Shown here in pieces: positions 14,096-22,100 of a stretch of DNA of 45,508 nucleotides. The number at the start of each line of letters is the position of its first letter. Position 1 is the first letter of the stretch. Where the stretch lies: positions 1 to 45,508 of IMG/VR virus record IMGVR_UViG_3300002053_000023. One strand, written 5' to 3'. Made by a program: the position numbers and the translations under genes. The DNA is from a virus. Under the pieces are notes generated by a model that saw only the letters and a program-made list of their open reading frames with translations, had not been told where the DNA came from and did no database searches.

Positions 14096-14258
14096 GCTAT
14101 TAGACATCCTGGACGCTCTCTGCGTCCCGAACGACTACATAAGAAGACAGGACGGAGAATTCACTTGGCGAGGACGGAAGTATAAGTACATAGCGTACAT
14201 TATCACTCCCGTCTCTGGTGACCCTACCATCCGTATAGACATAAAGGAGGCAAAATGA
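14088..14258 (+). CDS. Hypothetical miniprotein between dpdA and queD (56 aa)
   Basis: ATG at 14088 overlaps the dpdA stop by 8 bases and has GAGGAGGGTGATGC upstream; TGA at 14256 overlaps the queD ATG. Helical start (ELLDILDALCV) then strands (YKYIAYIITPVSGDPTIRIDI). Perfect coupling to both deazaguanine genes suggests a linked role, but the sequence is not recognised. Confidence 0.7.
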   Translation: MAELLDILDALCVPNDYIRRQDGEFTWRGRKYKYIAYIITPVSGDPTIRIDIKEAK

Positions 14259-14650
14259 GAGCATGGGTATGGAAACGTTGTACGTTTGACGCGGCGCACC
14301 AACTTCCGGGTTACCCGGGAGACTGCGCGCGCATTCACGGGCACACCTACATCGTAGAGTTGGGGCTCCTTACAACCCCAGTCCCCGAAAGGGGCTACGA
14401 CATCGACATGAAGGAGATAGGAGAGTTCCTAAAAGCGAATGTCTTAGGACGCTTCGACCACCACTTCATCAACGACAAGATGCCCGGCTGTCCCTCGACA
14501 GCGGAGAACATTGCTTTCGCTATTGCGGAAGACGCTCTAAGGTTTTTCAACAGACAAGTAAAGGTACGGGTATATGAAACGCCCGATTCTTGGGTGGAGA
14601 TACACGAAGCACCCAAGGCAACAAATTTACATCCATTGGAGGTATCATAA
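14255..14650 (+). CDS. queD: QueD, 6-carboxy-5,6,7,8-tetrahydropterin synthase
   Basis: QueD makes 6-carboxy-tetrahydropterin from dihydroneopterin triphosphate. 131 residues with the PTPS/QueD layout: zinc ligands His15 (FDAAHQL), His28 and His30 (ARIHGHTY), catalytic Cys24 (GDCARIHGH), DHHFIND, PSTAENIA and ETPDSWVEI. Normal length, all key residues visible. ATG at 14255 behind ATAAAGGAGGCAAA. It is coupled upstream to the 56-residue gene and dpdA, and its TAA overlaps the next ATG. Confidence 0.93.
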   Translation: MRAWVWKRCTFDAAHQLPGYPGDCARIHGHTYIVELGLLTTPVPERGYDIDMKEIGEFLKANVLGRFDHHFINDKMPGCPSTAENIAFAIAEDALRFFNRQVKVRVYETPDSWVEIHEAPKATNLHPLEVS

Positions 14651-14913
14651 TGCCAATCATCGTAACAAGCAACAAACCGGATGACAAAGTCAATCACCCG
14701 GAACATTACAACAAGGGAGACCGAGAGGTCATTGAAATCATAGAGGACCAGTGCCTCCCCGTGAATGGTTATCGAGGCTTCCTGATGGGAAACGTCCTCA
14801 AATATGTCTGTAGGCATCCTCACAAGGGTACCCCCGGACTGGACCTGGAGAAAGCGGAGTTCTACCTGAAGAAGCTCATCGACACCTATGGACGAGCTCC
14901 AGAGGCAACTTGA
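14650..14913 (+). CDS. DUF3310 (SaV-type) protein
   Basis: 87 residues matching the phage DUF3310 domain: VNHPEHYNKGDREVIEII, FLMGNVLKYVCRHPHKG, LDLEKAEFYLKKLID. This small helical domain is common in phage replication regions; nucleotide-related functions have been proposed but it is effectively uncharacterised. ATG at 14650 overlaps the queD stop (TAATG) with GGAGGTATCATA upstream; the frame back to 14590 lies in queD. Confidence 0.85.
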   Translation: MPIIVTSNKPDDKVNHPEHYNKGDREVIEIIEDQCLPVNGYRGFLMGNVLKYVCRHPHKGTPGLDLEKAEFYLKKLIDTYGRAPEAT

Positions 14914-16246
14914 GTCTTTCAAACAACTCCTTCGCTCTTTTAACCAACCGCCGACTTCGCCTCTACTCAAAGAGGCTCGAGAGTTCATAGAGAAGTTTCC
15001 GAGACCGTTATCAGAGGAGGAAAATCGTGAGATTAGAGTTCTACTCAGGAAAGCCTTCAACCTTCCAGACGAGGCTCCTAAAAAGAGGATTGGGGCTTTT
15101 GAAGAGCATATACCCAAGTCTGGTTGGTTGCGAGATTACTACTCATATACACTTAACAGTGAGCCGCCTGCCGTCTTCCACTTCATGTCGTCTCTTACTA
15201 TACTTGGTGCTGTTCTTGAACGAAACGTTTTCTTTGACAAGGGTTTTTATAAAGTGTATCCAAACATCGCCACGGTCCTCATCGCACCTACAGGTCGATG
15301 CAGAAAAACGAGTGCGACTAACGTTTCTCTCAAACTCGCGAGGGCAGTCAAAGTGAACGTGCTCTCCGAACGAATAACGCCGGAAGCTCTCGTACAGGGG
15401 CTTGGAGGCCGTGAAACTGCAACGGGACTACTGTACGCTCCGGAACTCGCGGTATTCCTCGGCAAGCAGAAATACCTTATCGGGATGGTCCCGTTGCTTA
15501 CTTCTCTCTTTGACTGTCCAGACACTTGGTCGTCCTCAACTATCATGCATGGCTCCCTTTCTCTTGCAAACGTGGCTTTGAGTTTCCTAGGAGCCTCTAC
15601 CTTAGAATGGTTCATCGAAGCTCTGCCTAGTGAAGCTTTCTCCGGAGGCTTCATGGCTCGCCTCCTCTTCGTGGTCCAGGAAGATACGGACCGTGAGTTC
15701 GCTATACCTGAGCCAGGAAAAGGACACGAGTGGGAAAAACTCCGTGAGCAACTGGCGGAGATGAAAGGTATTAAAGGAGAGGTCATTCTCGCCCCCGAAG
15801 CTAGGGCTTGGTATACACACTGGTACTCTAAACACCACCGAACTCCTACGTTCGACCCGAAGTTCGCAGGTTACCACGAACGCAAGCCCGACCACTTGTT
15901 ACGCGTGGCCTTCCTCTTGCGTATTGCGGAAGCGAGGTCGCTTACAATCTTATCGCATGACCTCGAGCGAGCGCTAGGCATTCTCGACTGGATGGAGGCT
16001 TTACTCCCGTCTGTCTTCGAGACGGTGGCTACAACGCCTGTCGGAGCTATGCACCAGAGGATACTGCAACACTTAAAGCAGGCGGGAGGCAGAATGACCC
16101 ACTCGCAACTCCTACGAAAGAATCAACATGCAATGAACGCGAGGCAATTCCGTGAAGCCATAGAGACTCTGAAAGACTCGGAAACCATCGAAGAGATTCG
16201 AACGGCCACGGAACACGCCTACGAAATTATAAGGAGGAAGAAATGA
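14888..16246 (+). CDS. DUF3987-like helicase/primase-helicase ATPase
   Basis: 452 residues. The core at about 80-300 matches DUF3987-type phage replication ATPases: PPAVFHFMSSLTILGAVLER, IATVLIAPTGRCRKTSA as the P-loop, LLYAPELAVFLGK as the second acidic motif, FLGASTLEWF and GGFMARLLFV. The P-loop is degenerate: A-x2-G-x3-K-T, without the usual GK pair. Residues about 380-450 look like a winged helix (MHQRILQHLKQAGGRMTHSQ). No primase active site is evident, so a helicase or helicase-loader role is the best guess. ATG at 14888 overlaps DUF3310 by 26 bases. Confidence 0.7.
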   Translation: MDELQRQLESFKQLLRSFNQPPTSPLLKEAREFIEKFPRPLSEEENREIRVLLRKAFNLPDEAPKKRIGAFEEHIPKSGWLRDYYSYTLNSEPPAVFHFMSSLTILGAVLERNVFFDKGFYKVYPNIATVLIAPTGRCRKTSATNVSLKLARAVKVNVLSERITPEALVQGLGGRETATGLLYAPELAVFLGKQKYLIGMVPLLTSLFDCPDTWSSSTIMHGSLSLANVALSFLGASTLEWFIEALPSEAFSGGFMARLLFVVQEDTDREFAIPEPGKGHEWEKLREQLAEMKGIKGEVILAPEARAWYTHWYSKHHRTPTFDPKFAGYHERKPDHLLRVAFLLRIAEARSLTILSHDLERALGILDWMEALLPSVFETVATTPVGAMHQRILQHLKQAGGRMTHSQLLRKNQHAMNARQFREAIETLKDSETIEEIRTATEHAYEIIRRKK

Positions 16247-16518
16247 ATAAACATGACGACCTTAGCCCTTCCAAACCTAAGGAGGAGAAACCTTTGAAGG
16301 AGAGAGTCGAGGAGGCCGTAGAAGCAGACCTCGGGTATGAACAAGAAACTTACAACCGCCTCGTCCGTGTAGAGCGAATGCTAGAGTATCTCGTTATCGC
16401 CCGGATAACGAACGACCAAAAGCTCCTCCCAGAACCAAACATCAAGGATATCGTTAGGGAGATAGCCGCTAGGGAAAAGGGGAAGAAGGATGACAAAGGA
16501 AATCCACCCGCTCCATGA
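16243..16518 (+). CDS. Hypothetical charged protein (91 aa)
   Basis: ATG at 16243 overlaps the DUF3987 stop; ATAAGGAGGAAGAA lies upstream. The N-terminal 30 residues are Lys/Glu/Pro-rich and disordered, then a helix (YNRLVRVERMLEYLVIARI) and a charged tail. It overlaps the GroES-like gene by 29 bases. Not recognised. Confidence 0.7.
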   Translation: MNKHDDLSPSKPKEEKPLKERVEEAVEADLGYEQETYNRLVRVERMLEYLVIARITNDQKLLPEPNIKDIVREIAAREKGKKDDKGNPPAP

Positions 16519-16759
16519 CGTCGTCGCCGTCGTACGGGACGCCCCAGTAGAAGCCAGTAAGATTATCGTCACCCCGGAGCGTGCGCGCAAGCTCGCATGG
16601 ACGGGAGTCGTCTTGGCTATCGGTCCGGAGGTTACAGAAGTCGGGGTGGGGGACAAGGTCTACCTCCCGTGGCACTATTCGGTAGACACCTGGCTAGACG
16701 ACAAGCACGTCCTCTTCTACCTAGAAGAGGAACTCCTAGCAAAGGAGGTGGAAGAGTGA
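16490..16759 (+). CDS. GroES/Cpn10-like protein
   Basis: 89 residues that align along their length with Cpn10 co-chaperonins: HPLHDVVAVV (GroES PLHDRVIV), ASKIIVTPE where the mobile loop GGIVL begins, WTGVVLAIGPEVTEVGVGDKVYLPW (GEVLAVG...VGDIVIF) and EEELLAKE (ESDILAIVE). The mobile loop is short and lacks the GGIVLT core, so binding to GroEL is uncertain. T4 gp31 and similar phage proteins adapt GroEL for capsid folding; here the gene lies in the replication region rather than the head operon. ATG at 16490 behind AAGGGGAAGAAGG. Confidence 0.7.
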   Translation: MTKEIHPLHDVVAVVRDAPVEASKIIVTPERARKLAWTGVVLAIGPEVTEVGVGDKVYLPWHYSVDTWLDDKHVLFYLEEELLAKEVEE

Positions 16760-16938
16760 AAGACCTGAAAGTCTACTACCAAACCGAATACCCGAACGCT
16801 GGCCCTATCTCAAAAGACTTCGACAGACGTATTGAAAACCTTGCGCGAAGATATGGTCTTAGCTTCCAAGGCTCAGGCTTTGATATGGTCACGAATGTCA
16901 GAGACTTGCACTACGCTAAGGAAGAGGTGAAGAAATGA
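16756..16938 (+). CDS. Hypothetical protein, GTG start (60 aa)
   Basis: GTG at 16756 follows AAAGGAGGTGGAAGA and overlaps the previous stop. Compact alpha/beta-looking product: LKVYYQTEY, FDRRIENLARRYGLSFQGSG, MVTNVRDLHY. No family recognised. The longer frame from 16597 lies inside the GroES-like gene in another phase. Confidence 0.7.
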   Translation: MKDLKVYYQTEYPNAGPISKDFDRRIENLARRYGLSFQGSGFDMVTNVRDLHYAKEEVKK

Positions 16939-17117
16939 GAGAGCCTACAATCACTACTTATAGAGACCTCAAGGGGGACTGCTTCGTCTGGGAGATAAGA
17001 GCACCTGCCCTGTTCTTTGTAGAAGCAAGGTCCTGGAAGTGGAGTATGTGCTGGTGGTTCATCAAAATCGGTTTCAGGTTCCTGTTCAGAAAATGGAAGG
17101 TGCAAGATGAGAAGTGA
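16935..17117 (+). CDS. Hypothetical aromatic-rich miniprotein (60 aa)
   Basis: ATG at 16935 overlaps the previous stop by 4 bases after GGAAGAGGTGAAGAA. The second half (ARSWKWSMCWWFIKIGFRFL) is Trp/Phe-rich and amphipathic, possibly membrane-active, followed by a basic tail. It overlaps the MazG-like gene by 11 bases. Function unknown. Confidence 0.65.
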   Translation: MREPTITTYRDLKGDCFVWEIRAPALFFVEARSWKWSMCWWFIKIGFRFLFRKWKVQDEK

Positions 17118-17385
17118 AGTGATGTGGTTCGCCCACCAGATGCAAAAGAAACTCGACCAGCGCATGGCAGACAAAACCGGCTGGTTGCGCACTCACAATA
17201 AAGAGCTCATGGCGCGGATGATGGACGAAGTAGAGGAGCTCCTAGAAGCTATGCAGCATGCTTACAAACCCGACCTCGACCTCGAGGAGACTAGAGGCGC
17301 TTTCGACGACATGCTACGCGAGTGCGTCGACGTTGCCAACTTTGCGATGATGATAGCAGACAAGTGCAGGTTGGTGTTAGCATGA
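17107..17385 (+). CDS. MazG-like NTP pyrophosphohydrolase
   Basis: 92-residue all-helical protein with the MazG/dUTPase-superfamily pattern: MDEVEELLEAM (the E-x2-E(L) metal-binding helix) and then ECVDVANFAMMIAD (the E-x3-D helix). These enzymes hydrolyse NTPs or alarmone-type nucleotides; phage versions tune nucleotide pools or host stress signals. ATG at 17107. The stop overlaps the next ATG. Length fits a single MazG domain. Confidence 0.75.
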   Translation: MRSEVMWFAHQMQKKLDQRMADKTGWLRTHNKELMARMMDEVEELLEAMQHAYKPDLDLEETRGAFDDMLRECVDVANFAMMIADKCRLVLA

Positions 17386-17729
17386 TATACTGGGACTTGA
17401 TACTCAAGACGGAGGACGTCTGCGGAGAGCTTCAGAGGATGTACTCTCAGTTATCTCTCCAAGCTTTAGCCAGGCACCTCGGTGTTTCCAAGGACGCCCT
17501 CCGCAAGAAGCTATTATCGTGTAACATAGAGATACGCTCTCGGGGAGGCTCTTACCCTCGAATTCCTCGGGACGACCTCCCCGAGGACGCGTATAAGATG
17601 GACACGGCTCAATTGGCAGTGCTAACTGGTTACACAGAACAGTACTGTCGGAAGTTACGTGCTCAGTTGAGGAGGAAATATGAACAAAGTAGGAAAACCG
17701 AAAGTAAAAAAGGAGGGGTGGAAGGATAG
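17382..17729 (+). CDS. Helix-turn-helix DNA-binding protein
   Basis: 115 residues with two HTH-like units: LSLQALARHLGVSKDALRKKL (about residues 24-45) and MDTAQLAVLTGYTEQYCRKLR (about 73-94), joined by a basic linker and ending in a KKGG tail. Similar tandem HTH phage proteins act as transcription regulators. Start ATG 17382 rather than 17322, which is inside the previous gene. It is a candidate for the early-to-late switch or for binding the operators near 43800, which is inference. Confidence 0.65.
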   Translation: MIYWDLILKTEDVCGELQRMYSQLSLQALARHLGVSKDALRKKLLSCNIEIRSRGGSYPRIPRDDLPEDAYKMDTAQLAVLTGYTEQYCRKLRAQLRRKYEQSRKTESKKGGVEG

Positions 17730-17970
17730 GACTGAGGCCTTCAGAACTGTTATAGTTCAGCAGCCGACCTTCAATGGCATCGTCTTCATGCTGGGACAAG
17801 TTCCCTTGCGTAAGATAGGAATATCACAATCGGGGGTAGTTATACCTGGGACGCCCTCGCAAGTCGTAATCAACGCCTCTCACAAGCAGGCTCCCCCGTA
17901 CCGCATAGTAATCTCGAGGGAGGGCTTCAAGTGCTATGTTAAGGGAACCCCTCCAGTGTTGTTGTCGTGA
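17680..17970 (+). CDS. Hypothetical basic protein (96 aa)
   Basis: ATG at 17680 after GAGGAGGAAAT, starting 50 bases inside the HTH gene. Basic N-terminus (NKVGKPKVKKEGWKDR) then a beta-rich body (TVIVQQPTFNGIVFMLG, SGVVIPGTPSQVVINAS, YRIVISREGFKCYVKG). Not recognised. Confidence 0.7.
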   Translation: MNKVGKPKVKKEGWKDRTEAFRTVIVQQPTFNGIVFMLGQVPLRKIGISQSGVVIPGTPSQVVINASHKQAPPYRIVISREGFKCYVKGTPPVLLS

Positions 17971-17980
17971 GGAGGAAGAA

Positions 17981-18280
17981 ATGAACTTACAAATCGGAAA
18001 GATTTACAGGATGAAGGATGGAGGCCTCGCTCGCTTGCAAGGCGTAAGCAGGAGTATCGTCCATCACAGGAAGGGAGAAGTCAGGCACTTCGTGGAGGTT
18101 TCTTTTCATAGAATAGGAGAAGATGAGTTTCACACCTTCAGTTGTGTAACCCCCCTCAATGAAATCTTGCCGGACAAATCGTCCGAGGATAAACAAAGGA
18201 TAATGGGAGTCGTCGAAGCTATTGCGAACGGGACTCCAATACCGCTAACTGCTCCCCATGCTTTGCTACCTTCTCCCTGA
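17981..18280 (+). CDS. Hypothetical beta-rich protein, last rightward gene (99 aa)
   Basis: ATG at 17981 follows GTGAGGAGGAAGAA. The first half is an SH3-like strand set (IGKIYRMKDGGLARLQGV, HFVEVSFHRIGEDEFHTF), the second half helical and Pro-rich (GTPIPLTAPHALLP). Its last 62 bases overlap the end of the leftward gene at 18219, tail to tail. No terminator is visible between the convergent transcription units. Function unknown. Confidence 0.7.
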   Translation: MNLQIGKIYRMKDGGLARLQGVSRSIVHHRKGEVRHFVEVSFHRIGEDEFHTFSCVTPLNEILPDKSSEDKQRIMGVVEAIANGTPIPLTAPHALLPSP

Positions 18281-18548
18281 GCTTCTCAATCTGTTCTACT
18301 ATCCTGTCCGTTCGCTTCTCGTCCATCTCTTCGTGCTTCTTAAGAGAGGTGACTACCTCGGCCAACGTAATGGAGTTCGGATTGAGCTTCCTAAAAGTGT
18401 TGTTAGGATTCGCTCTCTCCTTCTTCAGAATCTTGTGAGCCCACCACGGAATGATTACCTTTTTAAACAGCGGAACGATGAGGTCCTTAATAATCCAAGC
18501 TGACCCAAGAACTACAACTCCTTCCGAGCCAAAGTTTCCAAGTTCCAT
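18219..18548 (-). CDS. Small membrane protein with coiled-coil tail, holin candidate
   Basis: 109 residues, last gene of the late operon. Residues about 10-37 are hydrophobic (GVVVLGSAWIIKDLIVPL, VIIPWWAHKIL) enough for one span or hairpin; residues 60-105 form a charged coiled coil (ITLAEVVTSLKKHEEMDEK, RIVEQIEKLREKVAKHGEQ). This resembles XhlA-type hemolysin/holin partners. ATG at 18548 overlaps the upstream stop (TAATG). Lysis role inferred from position and topology only. Confidence 0.6.
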   Translation of the reverse strand: MELGNFGSEGVVVLGSAWIIKDLIVPLFKKVIIPWWAHKILKKERANPNNTFRKLNPNSITLAEVVTSLKKHEEMDEKRTDRIVEQIEKLREKVAKHGEQLAVLESRSQ

Positions 18549-19162
18549 TATGTTCTCCCTCTAACGAAGTCGTAAGTTATCTTTACACCCCCCACTATGG
18601 CAACCCACTTCCAGATAGTCCCCTTGAGGCTAAGCCCTTTGACTTGACGTTCATACGCAGTGCATCTCTTCTGTAGGCCCTCGATAACCGCCTGCTTCTG
18701 AATGTCCTTGGCTATCCAACCTTCCAACTCAAGCTTAACCTTGGAGTCGAACTTCTCTTCCCACTCTTTAATAATCGCATCTTTCTTAATAACCTTTTCT
18801 TCTAGCGTAGCGTACTTTTCTGCCCACTTCTCGTCAAGCTCCTTTACTAAGCCTTGGTAAAGGCCGGAGGCGATTAGCATCTCCCGAGTAACCACGATAT
18901 CTCTCTCTACATAAACGATTCTCTCGTCAACCTCAGCTACCTCCTCCTCGAGTTCCGCAATCCTTTCGTCTTTCGCCTTCTGTAACCTCTCGTCCCGTTC
19001 CTTCTCTTCTTCGAACTCCTTCTCCACTCGTGTCAAGTCTTGAAGAGTTTGTTCGGAGCGACCTTTCCAGTAAGCAACGCGCTTGTTGCCATTAAAAAGC
19101 CAAGCTCCTAAAGCGAAGGAGAGGACACAAAGGATAAGGCCTGCAACAACATACTTCTTCAT
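18548..19162 (-). CDS. Membrane-anchored coiled-coil protein (204 aa)
   Basis: N-terminal signal anchor (KKYVVAGLILCVLSFALGAW), then about 130 residues of highly charged coiled coil (EFEEEKERDERLQKAKDERI and following), and a second hydrophobic stretch near the C-terminus (WKWVAIVGGVKITYDFV). The layout recalls spanin i-like or lysis-accessory proteins, but two membrane segments also fit an internal virion or injection protein. It is coupled by ATGA to the giant gene upstream. Function unknown. Confidence 0.65.
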   Translation of the reverse strand: MKKYVVAGLILCVLSFALGAWLFNGNKRVAYWKGRSEQTLQDLTRVEKEFEEEKERDERLQKAKDERIAELEEEVAEVDERIVYVERDIVVTREMLIASGLYQGLVKELDEKWAEKYATLEEKVIKKDAIIKEWEEKFDSKVKLELEGWIAKDIQKQAVIEGLQKRCTAYERQVKGLSLKGTIWKWVAIVGGVKITYDFVRGRT

Positions 19163-22100
19163 TTCTCTATTGGCCTCAAACCGAGGATGCGCTTCACGGC
19201 CTCGTCGGCTTCCTCCTCGCTCAGAGCTCTTACAACGTCTCTTGCAAAGCTTCTCAGTGGCACAGTTACACCCACGGTTTGTTCAAGGTCTCTGAAAGCT
19301 AAGTCACGCCGCCACTCAGCTCCATGCAGAGACTGCAGAACTTCTATACCGGAGATGATCGCCTGAACCATAGGGCCTCCTGTGTAAGTGAGAGGTCCTG
19401 TAACTATCCAGTTCCGGAGGTCAACTCCGAAGACTTCCTTCCCCATGAGGTAGACAGCGGCGTTAGCGAAGGCCATCCTCGCTAGAAAGTCTTTAGTGGC
19501 GGTTAGGTCTCCCGTACGAACACCTCGCTTCGCGAACTGAATGTAACTGGAAGGCCAGATTCCAAACTGCCCCGCTAGTCGACCCCATCTACCTCCACGT
19601 TCCATAGCCCAGGGCGCATTTGCCGCTCTGTATATCCACTGAGTGTCTTCGTGCAGGTTGTAAGAGTACCTCTTTGCACAGGCCTCAACACTCTCTACGG
19701 GGTTCCGTGTATCTAAGAGGGGAGCAAGTATTTCATTCTGAGAAGCCTTCTCTAGGAAGACGATACCTGTTTGCCTCTTGAACTCTCTAGGTGAGATTTC
19801 ACCTTTCATAAACTTAGGTCCTAAATCCATCACGGCTTCGTAACCTGCGTTAGCTGCTACTACACGATTCATTCGGTCAGCTGTGAAGTAAGCCTTCATG
19901 CCGAAGTCGTACACCTTACGCGTGGCAGCCCTCCCCTTAAGAGCGCCTACGGCTAGCTTGCGAACTACCTTCTCTCGCAGAGGAGCTCCTCCTTTAAAGA
20001 GTTTCAGCTCCTCGGGAATCTCTTCATAGCCGGCCCTCTTCGTAGGCAACGCCTCTTCGAAAGCAACTACCTGCGGGTCGATGATTCCGAGGTCGCGAGC
20101 GTATTCCCAACCTTCTTGTGTGAGAGCCCGTCGATAACCCATAGCGAGATACTTGTTACCTACGTACAGTCCCGTGGTGAGAAAGGGTTGACAGAAGTTT
20201 CTCAAGACGAGGCCTACCCTCATAGGCATGGTAGACGCATATGTATTCATGAGATACAGGTTCAGGAGCTGGTCGGTCCAAGAACCTGTGAGCTCCAACC
20301 CGTACTTCTTGTTGAAGGATTGGATGGCTTCCGAAACGTACTCTCGGTCGCCAAGCATTCCTGCGATGGCTCTATCTCGGTAGAAACGGATGTCCTTCTG
20401 TATTCTAGACTTCGTCTCTCTACTGAGGTCAGCACCCTCTATTTCCTTTATCATCTCTGTCATTCGGTCTACGTAAGGGTGTACATCGTATCTGACCTTC
20501 GTAGCCAGCAGATTAGTCAAGAAGCTCTTGAGGTCCATCGCGTATTCAGGGCGGAACCCGTACTTGCGCATCCAAGTAGCAAGTTCGGGAGACACCTCTC
20601 CTACCGACAGGTAAGAAGGAACATCCTCGGCGATTACCTTTCTATAGTCAGGTCCGAGGACCTCTAGAGCTAACTTCTCTACCTCTAAAGCAGCACTGAG
20701 CTCCGTCCTAGTCATCCCTAAGCGCTTCGAGGTCAAGGCCTTCGCGAGAGGGTCCTCTCCCGCTCTCAGGTACTCTAGAGGAACTATGTGACGGCCCCTT
20801 TCCAGGACACTCAAGATATTGTAAACCTTTCTGACACTGTCTTTATTCCACCTTCGGAGCTCTTGAAGGACGTCCTCGAAAGCCTTCGGAGCCTTCTCTC
20901 CGGGCATGGGGGCTTTAGCGGCCGTCCCGTAAGCGAGGTCAGCGATGGGGAAACCAAAAGCGTCCTGGTACATATTAAAGCGACTCTTTCTTCCTTTCCA
21001 CCACCTGCTGTAGAAAGGCTCCCGAATTTCTTCTACCAGCCTCGGAAGCACGTCTGTGGGAGCCGGATGAACCCTACCAAAGGAGTTAGGGTCTACAGGG
21101 CCCTCATATTCTGGTGTGAAGTTGGGGACGTCACGTTCCTTGAAGAGGAACTTCTCCATTTGGCGTCTAGTGTACCGCTTGGTTTCACCACTATCTAAGT
21201 CCGTTAGCCACCACCCTCCATCCGGGGTACGTATCTGGAGGGTATAACCCTTATTGTACATAAGGTCGAGTATCTCTTCGAAGGTGCGAGGCACAGGGCC
21301 TCTTTTCCTCTTGGATTTAGTCTTGTGTTTAATAGAGTACTTCCCCTCCTTGGAGACGATGATGTCATAAGTAGTGTCCCCCTTAATGCTGAGCACTAAC
21401 TCCCCGGTATCTAGCCTTTCTCCAGCGTCCGGACGGTCTAAGAGCTCTTCAAGAGTCATAGAGCCTCCCCTAGTGTGAACCATCCGGGTGTGAGAGTCCC
21501 AAGTACCTGCGACTCCCTTCACACGCATTGTTTCAGCTATAAGTACAGGATTAGCCTCTAGAGCCTCAGCGTTGAGCTCGCCTTTAGTGAACTGACTGAT
21601 AACCTCAGCAGAGAGCCTGCCTTCACGGATAGCTACCTCGAGCTGTGCAGGAGTCATAGCCTTTGCAGACTCTGGAGCCCCGTCTAGGTAGACGCCGTCC
21701 TCGATGACGAAGTCGTCAGGAACTTCCTCTCCTTCGTCCTTTATAGTCCTGAGTTCCCTTTCGTAGAGGGAGTCGGCTTCTACACGAGCTCTAGAAGCAG
21801 CCCGCTCGTACTCCTCCTCCGAGAGAGGTCTCACCCGGAACTCTTCAGGGAGCATGTCCTGAGGAATCTTCTCTGCACGGACTTCGTCTAGAATGGTCTC
21901 TAGCGGCTCCCCCTCTTCTAGACGCGCCTCCCATCTGTATATCTTCGTCTTGAACTCCACGTACTTAGTCGAAGAAAGACCAAAGGTAGCTTTCCGAAGG
22001 ATAGCCTCTACTGCTTCGTCAGTCCCTGCAGCCTCATACTCCTCTCGAATCTCAGCCTTCTTCTCTTCGGTGTACTGAGACCAGTGGTCCTTCATAGCCT

